Below, in pieces: positions 16,805-25,396 of a stretch of DNA of 64,000 bases (its first letter is position 1; every line of letters begins with the position of its first letter). The stretch covers positions 2,418,001 through 2,482,000 of the forward strand of contig NZ_CP014782.1 in the NCBI RefSeq assembly GCF_002005305.1, given 5' to 3'. The notes under the pieces are model-generated. The model ran no database searches. It was not told the origin of the DNA and worked only from the letters and a program-made list of their open reading frames with translations. This DNA comes from Shewanella psychrophila (lineage in GTDB: Bacteria; Pseudomonadota; Gammaproteobacteria; Enterobacterales; Shewanellaceae). Made by a program: the position numbers and the translations under genes.

Positions 16805-18801
16805 ATGAAAAATCTCTTATCTCTGCATCAATAATAGCGGTACTGTCTTTCAACAGTCTTGCCGCTCAACATGAACACGAAAGTATCACCGTCAGCTATC
16901 AGGGCAAAGATGCCACAGCTCACACAGCTAAAGCCAATAACGACTTCGCCAAGCAGCTAAACTTCTCAGATACGGCGGCCTTCGATCAGGCCTCAAAAAA
17001 CCTCATTGCTAAGCTAGATGACAAGGCCGCAGCCATTTTACGCGCCGACTTTGAATATATCAGCGGTAAGGCCCCGGATACAGTCAACCCATCTCTTTAC
17101 CGTCAGGCGAAATTGAATATGGTCGCCGATGGCCTCTATAAAGTGCGCGAAGGCATCTACCAGGTCCGCGGCACCGATCTGGCTAACTTGACCCTTATCC
17201 GTTCAGATCATGGTTGGATAGCCTATGATGTCTTGTTAACCAAGGAAGCAGCCAAGATCTCACTGGAATTTGCCATGAAGAATATGCCCGAAGGTGGTGA
17301 TCTACCGGTAGTTGCCATGATCTATTCTCACAGCCATGTCGATCACTTCGGCGGTTCCCGAGGGGTGCAGGAACTTTACCCCAATGTGAAAGTATACGGT
17401 TCCAATAATATCACCAAGGAAATTGTTGATGAGAATGTATTAGCAGGTAACGCCATGAGCCGCCGGGTCGCCTATCAATACGGCGCGACTTTAGGTATAA
17501 ACTCTCACGGTATCGTCGATGCAGCCCTCGGTAAGGGTCTGTCCAAAGGTGAGATCACCTATGTTAAACCTGACTACACCTTAAACAGTAAAGGCAAGTG
17601 GGAAGCCTTGACCATAGATGGTCTGGATATGATATTTATGGACGCCTCAGGCACCGAAGCCACCTCGGAGATGACCACTTATATTCCGTCGATGAAGGCC
17701 TTATGGACAGCCGAGCTAACCTATCAAGGCATGCATAATATCTATACCTTGCGCGGTGCCAAGGTACGTGATGCCCAGAAGTGGTCCAAAGACATCAATG
17801 CGATGATCGATGCTTTCGGCGGCGAAGTCGAGACCCTTTTCTCAGCCCACACCGCACCCATTTGGGGTAATGGCGAGATCAACGACTTCCTAAGACTCCA
17901 GCGCGATAACTATGGTTTAATCCACAACCAGACACTGCGCCTAGCTAACCAAGGTGTCACTATTCAGGATATAGGCGATGCTATTCAAGACACTATCCCC
18001 AAGGCTATCCGCAAGTCTTGGCACACCAACGGTTATCATGGCTCTTACAGTCATAATGCCAAGGCTGTCTACAACATGTATTTAGGCTATTTCGATATGA
18101 ATCCGGCTAACCTCAATCCTCTACCTACCCACCCAGAAGCCGCAAAGTTTGTCGAATACATGGGCGGTGCCGATGCAGTAGTTAAACGTGCTAAGTCAGA
18201 CTACTCTCAGGGCGAATACCGTTTCGTAGCTACTGCGCTGAACAAGGTTGTCATGGCGCAACCGGGCAACGATCAAGCACGTCAATTACTTGCCGATACC
18301 TATGAACAGCTAGGTTATCAGTCTGAAACCGCTGGTTGGAGAAACATCTACCTTACCGGTGCCCAAGAGCTACGCATAGGTATTCAACCCGGTGCGCCAA
18401 AAACAGCGTCAGCTGATGTGATCAGTGAAATGGACATGCCAACCCTGTTCGATTTCTTAGCGGTCAAAATAGATAGCATAAAAGCGGCCAAACAGGGCAA
18501 GGTCACGCTCAATGTCGTCACTCCGGATGATAATCGAATTTTATATGTAGAGATGAGTAACGGTAACTTGAATAACATCGAAGTAACAAAGGTTAAGCAA
18601 GCCGATGCAACGCTTACAATCAATAAATCCGATGTGACCCGTATACTAATGGGCCAAACTAAACTCAAAACACTACTGGCCGATGGCACAGCAAAATTAA
18701 GTGGTGATAAAACAACAATAGATAAAATATCTTCTAGTCTGGTCGAGTTTAAAACAGACTTTGAAATCGTCCCTTTAAAACCTGAACAAGCAAAAAATTA
18801 A
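16805..18801 (+). pseudogene. Alkyl/aryl sulfatase (SdsA/BDS1-like), frameshifted in the signal peptide
   Basis: A metallo-beta-lactamase-fold sulfatase that would release sulfate from alkyl sulfates such as SDS in the periplasm. The zinc motif SHSHVDHFGG is present, followed by downstream metal ligands (SAHTAPIWG), a helical dimerisation region, and an SCP2-like C-terminal domain (about the last 130 residues). The long frame starts only at a TTG at 17113, but homology continues upstream. From the ATG at 16805, restoring one A in the A5 run at 16808-16812 gives MKKSLISASIIAVLSFNSLA, an ideal signal peptide, and a 665-residue protein of normal family length. As written, the ATG frame stops after nine codons. 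Confidence 0.87.
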
Positions 18802-18848
18802 CAAGAAGTATGCCACCTTTTATAAAACTGGCAGATTATAACTAACCT

Positions 18849-18883
18849 ATAAAACACCTAAGGTTTCACCTTGGGTGTTTTAT
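18849..18883 (+). terminator. Intrinsic terminator after the alkylsulfatase
   Basis: Stem AAAACACCTAAGG / CCTTGGGTGTTTT with a short loop, ending in T's. The A/T flanks make it bidirectional. Confidence 0.88.
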
Positions 18884-19188
18884 AGCATCAACAGATTCAT
18901 ACCCGTCATTTAATTTTAACTTTCCCTCCTAGGGAGGACTGACAAACCGTCCAAGTTTAGATTTATAATCCAATCTTATTTATCAAGATAAACCATCAAA
19001 AGCTAATTTAGATAAAACTAAAAATACTACTTTATAGGTAAGGTTAAGTCTAGGTAAGTCAATGATCTTCGTCACACTTATTACCGTCATATCAAAATCA
19101 TAGATTAAGTTTGTTTCAGATCAAACAAACCACTGCAATTCACATCTATAACAGTCACAGAGCAATGACGAAACATAAGGACTACACA
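18884..19188. other. Intergenic region upstream of the porin gene
   Basis: About 300 bp, AT-rich, presumably carrying the porin promoter. An upstream in-frame ATG at 19111 is rejected because the signal peptide begins at 19189. No other feature was seen. Confidence 0.5.
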
Positions 19189-20379
19189 ATGAAAGTTCGT
19201 GCACTGACCCTAGCAATTTTAGCTTCTCTTTCAGCCTCTGCTGTTGCCACTGACAGCGTAGACCCATTAAAGAAAGCCTTTATCGATGATTCAAAAATCA
19301 ACTTACAGTTCCGCTTACGCTACGAAGATGCCGATGTAGATACGGTAGATAATCAGAATCAAACCACATTACGTACCCGATTAACCTACCAAACTGGTGA
19401 TATCTACAAGCTGTTTGCACTGACTGAAGTCGATGATGTACGCTCCACCGATAATGAACCACTGATAGGCGATTACGAATACACCCAGATCAATCAGGCA
19501 TTCATCGGCTATCGAGGTCCAGCTGAAACCTTAGTAAAATATGGTCGTCAGCGGATATTATTGGATAATCAAAGATTCGTTGGTGGCGTAGGTTTCCGTC
19601 AAAATGAGCAAACTTATGACGCCTTCTCGGTAAAAAATACCGCCATTGAAAACCTTACCGCTTACTATTCTTATATTAACAACGTAAACCGCATCTTCTC
19701 CGAAGACTCAGGCAAAGATGAGCATAAGAATAAAACCAGCCTGCTTAACGTGAACTACAAAGCCAGTGAAATTGCCAATATTACAGGCTATGCCTACTTA
19801 ATTGATAACATGGACGTTGCAGCTTTCTCAAGTGATACCTACGGTATTCGTGCAACGGGCAAACTCAAACTTGATGCAGTCAAACTCAGCTACGAAGCTG
19901 AATATGCCCAACAGTCAGAGGGAGAGAATAACCCGACAAGCTATACCGCTAATTATTATAAATTGGGTGCAGGTGTTGGGTTCGAAGGCTTTGGCGCAAA
20001 AATAGGTTACGAAGTATTGGGGTCAGATGATGGCAATGCTGGATTTATCACACCATTAGCAACGCTGCACGCCTTCAACGGTTGGACTGATAAATTTCTC
20101 TTCGGCGGTATGGGAAACTGGGAGAATGGTCTCGTGGATGCCCACGTCGTACTCACGGCAAAAGTTGCGGGGCTTAAGCTACTCGCCAAATACCATAAGT
20201 TTGATTCTGACTACGGTGATATCGATATGGGTAAAGAATGGGGCATAGCAGCCACTTACCCTTTTGCGGAGCACTATGATGTTGGCGTTAAATATGCCAG
20301 CTTCAGTGGCGCCGATGCAGGTTACGGCTTCTCGAATGATACCGACAAGCTATGGTTAACATTGCAGGCCAAGTACTAA
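19189..20379 (+). CDS. Outer-membrane porin, alginate-export-like
   Basis: A 396-residue beta-barrel. The signal peptide MKVRALTLAILASLSASAVA is cleaved before TDSVDP. The barrel begins with INLQFRLRYEDADVD and the family-typical LRTRLTYQTGDIY, and contains GPAETLVKYGRQRI followed by LDNQRFVGGVGFRQNEQTYD, which resembles alginate-export or AlgE-type porins. It ends in LWLTLQAKY. An in-frame ATG at 19111 would add 26 residues before the signal peptide, so the start at 19189 is chosen. It follows the alkylsulfatase on the same strand, separated by a terminator. Uptake of sulfated or anionic compounds is plausible from that proximity but unproven. Confidence 0.85.
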   Translation: MKVRALTLAILASLSASAVATDSVDPLKKAFIDDSKINLQFRLRYEDADVDTVDNQNQTTLRTRLTYQTGDIYKLFALTEVDDVRSTDNEPLIGDYEYTQINQAFIGYRGPAETLVKYGRQRILLDNQRFVGGVGFRQNEQTYDAFSVKNTAIENLTAYYSYINNVNRIFSEDSGKDEHKNKTSLLNVNYKASEIANITGYAYLIDNMDVAAFSSDTYGIRATGKLKLDAVKLSYEAEYAQQSEGENNPTSYTANYYKLGAGVGFEGFGAKIGYEVLGSDDGNAGFITPLATLHAFNGWTDKFLFGGMGNWENGLVDAHVVLTAKVAGLKLLAKYHKFDSDYGDIDMGKEWGIAATYPFAEHYDVGVKYASFSGADAGYGFSNDTDKLWLTLQAKY

Positions 20380-20459
20380 CTCTAAGCTAGAAAGAGCGCG
20401 ATAAGGTCTTATTTAGGTTACTCCTGCCTATATTAAGGCTTATTTATCCCTCCCTCTTC

Positions 20460-20499
20460 GAGCAGAGATGGCATTTATGTTGTCACTCTGCTCTTTTTT
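20460..20499 (+). terminator. Intrinsic terminator of the porin gene
   Basis: Stem GAGCAGAG / CTCTGCTC with an 18-base partly paired loop, followed by six T. It lies between the convergent porin and pfaE genes. Confidence 0.88.
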
Positions 20500-20521
20500 C
20501 ATTGTTCGTATACGAATAAAA

Positions 20522-21385
20522 TTATTTTAACAGTTCCGTGATTTCCAGTTTCCGCGCATGGATATCAAGTTTTGAATCGACATCTACACTCACAGCAAAT
20601 CGATAATCTTCGTTTAACTTGCCGAATAACACCGACCAAGTATCAGCCAACTTTACCGACTCACCCCGGTGAAGATTAAGTTGGATCTCTTCAAAGATAG
20701 GTAAGACATTAATACAAGTATCTTTTGCAAATAAATCTAATTTTTTCTTTTTAATCGCAGAAAAATCGAAGCTGAATGATTTAAGAGATAAAGCCAGGCC
20801 AAGGCCTTTTGCCTTGATATAGGACTCCTTCAGTGTCCATAAATCGAAGAAGCGTTCTCTTTGCTTATCATTAGGAAGCGCAAGCAAGGCCTCAGACTCT
20901 TCATTAGTAAAATAATGATTTAAGATAGGATAGATGTTCGTCGTTTGCCTACATCTCTCTATATCTACCCCTAGTTCACTAATATTATTATGTTCAGCTT
21001 TCCCCATCACAGCAACCACCAACCAGTCGCCACTATGACTAATATTAAAGTGCAGCCCACTTTGAACTTGCTGCTCACTAACTAAGGTAGGCTTTCCTTT
21101 CTTGCCATATTCGAAACACCAATCCGCCGGAGAAATAGACTCTCCATTTGTACTAGTTTCTTTAGCAACCAGAGATAAGATTCCTCTCAAGAACCCTCTA
21201 ACCATCAAACCTTTATCTCTGGCTGAAAGCTGAATATAACGTGCGACCTTAATCTGCTCATCTTCGGGTAGCCAATGTCTAATCGAGTCGGCCTGCTCAG
21301 ATGTCAAAAGTTCATGTTCGAGTGGACAGAAAAAAAGACTAAGCTTCTCTTTGCCGAACTCCAGGGCTGAAATGGATTGACTCAA
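20522..21385 (-). CDS. pfaE: 4'-phosphopantetheinyl transferase PfaE
   Basis: A 287-residue Sfp-type phosphopantetheinyl transferase that converts apo-ACPs to the holo form using coenzyme A. The motifs are FNISHSGDW (113-121), GVDIERC (139-145; Asp and Glu bind magnesium) and WTLKESYIKAKG (183-194). Such enzymes are essential partners of the PUFA synthase. In other Shewanella the gene is upstream of pfaA on the opposite strand, as here, so I call it pfaE rather than EntD. It is separated from pfaR by 21 kb of unrelated genes. A hairpin at 21452-21475 lies between it and the upstream small gene, so it has its own promoter. Confidence 0.9.
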   Translation of the reverse strand: MSQSISALEFGKEKLSLFFCPLEHELLTSEQADSIRHWLPEDEQIKVARYIQLSARDKGLMVRGFLRGILSLVAKETSTNGESISPADWCFEYGKKGKPTLVSEQQVQSGLHFNISHSGDWLVVAVMGKAEHNNISELGVDIERCRQTTNIYPILNHYFTNEESEALLALPNDKQRERFFDLWTLKESYIKAKGLGLALSLKSFSFDFSAIKKKKLDLFAKDTCINVLPIFEEIQLNLHRGESVKLADTWSVLFGKLNEDYRFAVSVDVDSKLDIHARKLEITELLK

Positions 21386-21451
21386 ACTGACTCCGAAATA
21401 GTAAAGTAAACTGAAGCGATACTATCAAAGCCAAAGCTGTAGAGATACTAA

Positions 21452-21475
21452 AAAGCCTCGAAGAAACGAGGCTTT
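21452..21475 (-). terminator. Intrinsic terminator of the CCGSCS peptide gene
   Basis: Minus-strand stem AAAGCCTCG / CGAGGCTTT with a six-base loop, followed by TTAG. Confidence 0.88.
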
Positions 21476-21521
21476 AGTTGAGGTCAATTTCGATATCATC
21501 GAACACTTATACCAATTGCTA

Positions 21522-21692
21522 TTATGAACATGAACCGCAGCATACACCTGATTCACCATGTTTTAGCTTATTATCAGCCTCTACTTTTTCATCAGCATAA
21601 CTAGCGCCTTGCTTCAAATTTTGAATAGACTCCAGCTCAGTTTGAGTGTTTTTTTCTGCCGCACTTTTCTTTTTGAAAAAACTAATAGCCAT
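21522..21692 (-). CDS. CCGSCS-motif small protein
   Basis: A 56-residue acidic, Lys-rich peptide starting MAISFFKKKSAAEK and ending in the hallmark CCGSCS. It matches the small CCGSCS-motif family of Shewanella and relatives, function unknown. The three clustered C-terminal cysteines could bind metal or be modified. A longer frame from 21710 adds six residues; the start at 21692 fits the family. The gene has its own terminator. Confidence 0.82.
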   Translation of the reverse strand: MAISFFKKKSAAEKNTQTELESIQNLKQGASYADEKVEADNKLKHGESGVCCGSCS

Positions 21693-21860
21693 TAGGATCT
21701 CCTTTGACAATGGACCTTAAACATGTATTTTTATAGCATGTTATTAATTCCGACATATTTAGTCAAGTACCTAGTACTAGTTTATGGAACAAGGATTCAA
21801 ATATCAGAGAATGATGAGTGAAGAATATCGACTAAATCTTACCCTTAGGAAATAACAGAA

Positions 21861-23168
21861 CTAAAAACTCCATTTTAGCTGCACAAACCCAAGTGTCGAT
21901 GCGCTCTGTGAAAACAAGCTGCCACTGCTACCATCGAATCGCTGCAATACCATCAGCATGGTCCACTCATTTGCCAATGAATAACTCATATTAGCCCCAT
22001 AAAAGTAGGAGCCATCATCATAAAAGCTATTGCTAAAGGTGAGTCGACTCAGTGGTGAAATGTCGAACCCAAGCTCCAGATAACTGGTCCAGTGAGTAAA
22101 ACTTAAGGTTCTCGCAGTCAAAGGAATATTTAAATAAAGCAAGGCGCTATCTGACTCAGTGGGTTCTGAGATATGCAGCACAGAGCCTCTGACCATCCAG
22201 TTTCTCGCTCCGGTAAAGCTATAATCCATCTCTAGTGTGGCGACACTGGTTGCCTCTAGTCTCTGAGCTCTAGGAGATAAACTCGCTCCATTAGCTAAAG
22301 GGTTTATGCCTGTCGGTATGTTAGCGATAGAATCATAAGGAACAGGTTCTTCTATTGGCCAATAATCATATTGAGGCTCAAAATAGCTCACTTCACCTCT
22401 AAAGCCTGCGCCGCCAATATCGCCGGAAAAACCAGCGCCCAAAACATGATCAAATCCAGATTTCCCGATTAAAAACTGCAGATCCCAGCTAGCATAGTTA
22501 GTTAAATAACGGGCCGCATAGCTGGTTAGTTTGCTATCTTGATTAGGGTTATAAACAAAATCTAATGAGCTAGCAAAGCCAAGTTTACGGCTAATAAGTA
22601 CAGCATCGGCACCACTGCGCTCCTCATAATCAAAATCATATATCGAATACGCATTGAAGATATCGTTTGGATTCCACAGGGTGCTCATCGCCCAATTAAT
22701 ACGAAAACGCCCGACTCTTGCTTGCCAATCTCCACCAGCAAACTCGCTGGGCTTCCAATCGATATAGGCGCGATCAAACTGGGTATTACCCACCCAGCCT
22801 TCGGTATCTAGCCAGGTTGCCGACATATCCCAGTAACCAGGATCTAAGCCTATAAGATCGCCATAACCAGGAATTTTTGCACTATCTCCATAGAACACTC
22901 TATTTCGCATCGAGGCATTGAATCTAAGCTCACTGTCGAAGCGATACTCAAAGTTAAATCGCTGATGCAATAGATGATCGACGCTATCGGAAGCAGAGTC
23001 TGGATAGGAGATCGTGCCCATATACTTCACATAGCCATCGAGATCCCAATTTTTAGCAGGTTCAAGACCCGGAATAGTAGAAGCTGTCGCCGGGTGCAAG
23101 AGTAAAATCGATGAGGTAAGCAATACTGGTACAGTGAAACTCACTGAACTCTTTACTGCACTCTTCAC
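21861..23168 (-). CDS. Outer-membrane beta-barrel of the Lol-like operon
   Basis: A 435-residue exported barrel. The signal peptide covers about the first 29 residues (through LLHPATAS). The mature protein has repeated amphipathic strands, such as LDGYVKYMGTISY, HQRFNFEYRFDSELRFNASM and WQARVGRFRINWAM, and ends in VQLKWSF, a BAM-type C-terminal strand. It resembles DUF1302-like or phosphate-porin-like barrels, from memory. The start overlaps the ATPase stop by four bases, so it is coupled to the ABC operon. It probably provides the outer-membrane endpoint of that system, which is inferred from position. Confidence 0.8.
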   Translation of the reverse strand: MKSAVKSSVSFTVPVLLTSSILLLHPATASTIPGLEPAKNWDLDGYVKYMGTISYPDSASDSVDHLLHQRFNFEYRFDSELRFNASMRNRVFYGDSAKIPGYGDLIGLDPGYWDMSATWLDTEGWVGNTQFDRAYIDWKPSEFAGGDWQARVGRFRINWAMSTLWNPNDIFNAYSIYDFDYEERSGADAVLISRKLGFASSLDFVYNPNQDSKLTSYAARYLTNYASWDLQFLIGKSGFDHVLGAGFSGDIGGAGFRGEVSYFEPQYDYWPIEEPVPYDSIANIPTGINPLANGASLSPRAQRLEATSVATLEMDYSFTGARNWMVRGSVLHISEPTESDSALLYLNIPLTARTLSFTHWTSYLELGFDISPLSRLTFSNSFYDDGSYFYGANMSYSLANEWTMLMVLQRFDGSSGSLFSQSASTLGFVQLKWSF

Positions 23169-23896
23169 TGCACTTGCTCTTGTGCTCTTAACTGCACAGT
23201 TTCCTGTACTGGTTCCTGCACACGGTCCTCAGTTAACTGACCATCTTCAAATACGATGACTCGGCGGGCACGCTTGATAACTCTTGGATCATGAGTTGAG
23301 AAGATAAATGTCGTCCCTTCATTTTCATTAAGCTGCTGCATAATATCCAGTAGCTCAGAAGTGCTAGCCGCATCTAAGTTTGCAGTAGGCTCATCGGCCA
23401 TCACAAACCTAGGTCTAGGTGCTAATGCACGCGCCACAGCCACTCGCTGCTGTTGACCACCTGATAGTTTAGATGGCACCTTATGCAGATGCTCCCCGAG
23501 TCCCACACGCTTTAGAAGGTCAGTTGCGCGTGCTCGACACTCATCTTCAGAATGCCCCTGAAGCTGCATCACAAACTCGACATTCTCTAATGCGGTAAGC
23601 ACCGGCAGCAGACTGTAATCCTGAAAGATAAAACCCACATGATCACGACGAAAACCAATCAAGTCTTTATCACTTAACTGACAGATATCATTACCATCGA
23701 TAATAACCGTGCCGGATGTTGGCTCATCGATGCCGCTAATCATGTTGAGCAAGGTGGTTTTACCTGAGCCGGAAGGTCCCATCACGGCAACAAACTCCCC
23801 CTGTTCAATATTGAGATCTAATGCCTTAACCGCATGCACAGGAAAGTCGGTATCTTGGTTATAAGTTTTACACAGTTGAGTTGTTTGAATACTCAT
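23165..23896 (-). CDS. ABC transporter ATP-binding protein (LolD/MacB type)
   Basis: A 243-residue ATPase. Walker A is GPSGSGKTT, the Q-loop FIFQDYSLLP, the signature LSGGQQQRVAVARAL and Walker B FVMADEPTANLD, with the H-loop in FSTHDPRV. It belongs to the LolD/MacB/FtsE group, which powers mechanotransmission by FtsX-fold permeases. The tail is Gln/Val-rich (VQEPVQETVQLRAQEQVQ), unusual for the family. A start at 23935 would add 13 residues; MSIQTTQLCKTY at 23896 is the natural beginning. It lies between the second permease and the barrel gene. Confidence 0.94.
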   Translation of the reverse strand: MSIQTTQLCKTYNQDTDFPVHAVKALDLNIEQGEFVAVMGPSGSGKTTLLNMISGIDEPTSGTVIIDGNDICQLSDKDLIGFRRDHVGFIFQDYSLLPVLTALENVEFVMQLQGHSEDECRARATDLLKRVGLGEHLHKVPSKLSGGQQQRVAVARALAPRPRFVMADEPTANLDAASTSELLDIMQQLNENEGTTFIFSTHDPRVIKRARRVIVFEDGQLTEDRVQEPVQETVQLRAQEQVQ

Positions 23897-23963
23897 AGTT
23901 ACCCTTTTCGTTCTTAACGACTGACAATCGATCACTCAATAACGTCATAACTTGCGACGAGCA

Positions 23964-25214
23964 TTAATGTTTTTCAGCCATGGCATCGACCGGACTAAGT
24001 TTTAAGATCTGCCTTGCCGGATACAGAGCCGCAAACAGGCTTACTACAATGACAGTGACAAAGGTAGAAAAATACTCCAGCACAGAAACTTGAGGATACA
24101 AAGTGGTATCCACGCCTAAAGCGCCGACGCCTTCAGCCATACCACCAAGCTCAATACCGGTAATTTGCAAAATATTAACTAAAATAGAAGCACCGCAGAC
24201 ACCTAAAAGCCCCCCAGTAACACCGAGTAGCCCCGTCTCTAATATGATCAGTGTAAAAACCTTATGCTTTTGCATACCGACAGCCATCAAGACACCAAAC
24301 TCGCGGGTCCGCTCAAATACCGACATCAACATGATATTGATAATGCCGAAGCCCATTGCCAGCATAAAGATGGCCAGCACAATGGCGTTACTCACGCCAA
24401 TCTGAGAGATGATAGTTGCCAGCATAGGTTGGATCTTCTGCCAATCTCTGATGCTATTGAGATTGCCTTTGTTAGCAATTTCAAGCTTAGCTTTCACCTG
24501 AAGGGCGAGTTCATTGGAGAAGTGACTGCCAATTTTACTGCTAGTGGTATTCAGCACCACAGCTATCTCATGCACGCCATCAAGTCCCGCCATCTTCATC
24601 AGATCGCCGCGTCTGACATAGAGGTTGCCATCATCGAAACCTGTTGAAGGCGTTTTGAAAATACCGGCGACTCTAAAGGCCGCGCCGGTGACATCTTTCT
24701 CAACATTGCTAGAGGTTAAAACCACTTTTGAGCCTAAACGTAATTTCAATCGGTCAGCCGTTTTTTGAGACACCAGCACAGGGTGTCTGCCCTCAATAGG
24801 TAGCCAAGTCCCCGTAACCAGTTTACTGGCAAGTGGGGTAACTTTAGCTTCGTCATCGATATCGACACCATTGATACGGATCCCACGGCTAGAGCGTGCC
24901 GATGCCACCATGCCATCGACCAAAAACCGTGAAGACCAGGCTTTGACTTCTGGCATACTCGCTAACGCTTTGGTGACATTTTCAGGGGAATGGATAAGAA
25001 GTTTAAGCTCTGGATTATCAACATACTGACGATTATGAACTTGAAGATCACTGGTTTGCCAGGCAATAGCATTATCGATCATATTACCGTACATGCCAGT
25101 CATAAACCCCATCATGGTCACCACGCCAATAAGGCCAAACACCATAGCACTGAGCATAATGGAGGTACGTAGTTTATTTCTCCAAAGATTTCGCCAGGCT
25201 AAATTAATCAACAT
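23964..25214 (-). CDS. FtsX/LolE-type ABC permease (downstream copy)
   Basis: A 416-residue inner-membrane permease. The first transmembrane helix follows MLINLAWRNLWRNKLRTSIM. A large periplasmic MacB-like domain spans about 45-250, and three helices close the C-terminus (IVLAIFMLAMGFGIINIML; a second near 325-350; a third near 380-400). FtsX-domain motifs are FERTREFGVLMAVGM and ALYPARQILKLSPVDAMA. A start at 25232 would add six residues; the ATG at 25214 aligns with the paralogue and follows a GGAGG. Two micro-ORFs mimicking this N-terminus lie just upstream. Confidence 0.92.
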   Translation of the reverse strand: MLINLAWRNLWRNKLRTSIMLSAMVFGLIGVVTMMGFMTGMYGNMIDNAIAWQTSDLQVHNRQYVDNPELKLLIHSPENVTKALASMPEVKAWSSRFLVDGMVASARSSRGIRINGVDIDDEAKVTPLASKLVTGTWLPIEGRHPVLVSQKTADRLKLRLGSKVVLTSSNVEKDVTGAAFRVAGIFKTPSTGFDDGNLYVRRGDLMKMAGLDGVHEIAVVLNTTSSKIGSHFSNELALQVKAKLEIANKGNLNSIRDWQKIQPMLATIISQIGVSNAIVLAIFMLAMGFGIINIMLMSVFERTREFGVLMAVGMQKHKVFTLIILETGLLGVTGGLLGVCGASILVNILQITGIELGGMAEGVGALGVDTTLYPQVSVLEYFSTFVTVIVVSLFAALYPARQILKLSPVDAMAEKH

Positions 25215-25305
25215 AACTAGCCCTCCGTTCAAGCAAGGCAGATATACTTAGATGGTTATAATTATTACGTCGCCAAAGATTCTTCCAAACGAGTTTAACC
25301 AACAT
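25204..25305 (-). CDS. 33-codon micro-ORF (second copy) mimicking the permease N-terminus
   Basis: It encodes 33 residues beginning MLVKLVWKNLWRR, like the permease start, and ending in YNHLSISALLERRASYVD. Its ATG lies inside the end of the first micro-ORF, and its own stop overlaps the ATG of the permease gene at 25214. A GGAGG within its last codons (CGG AGG GCT) acts as the ribosome binding site for that permease. It is part of a 91-bp direct repeat. Whether the peptide is functional is unknown; it may be a leader or a recombination scar. Confidence 0.55.
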   Translation of the reverse strand: MLVKLVWKNLWRRNNYNHLSISALLERRASYVD

Positions 25306-25396
25306 AGCCAGCCCTCCGTTCAAGCAAGGCAGATATACTTAGATGGTTATAATAAATACGTCGCCAAAGGTTTTTCCACGCTAGCTTAATGAGCAT
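25214..25396 (-). repeat. 91-bp tandem repeat at the permease junction
   Basis: Two units of 91 bp (25396-25306 and 25305-25215), the unit being a permease-like translation start plus a common tail. About 55 bases of the tail are nearly identical between copies. The third start is the real permease gene. Confidence 0.88.
25295..25396 (-). CDS. 33-codon micro-ORF (first copy) with an extended Shine-Dalgarno
   Basis: It encodes 33 residues beginning MLIKLAWKNLWRR and ending YNHLSISALLERRAGYVG. The start overlaps the last codons of the upstream permease. The ATG is preceded directly by GGGAGGTGATC (25397-25407), which complements about ten bases of the 16S rRNA 3' end, so translation should be efficient. 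Its stop overlaps the next micro-ORF's start, giving a chain of coupled starts at 91-bp spacing (25396, 25305, 25214). Confidence 0.6.
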   Translation of the reverse strand: MLIKLAWKNLWRRIYYNHLSISALLERRAGYVG

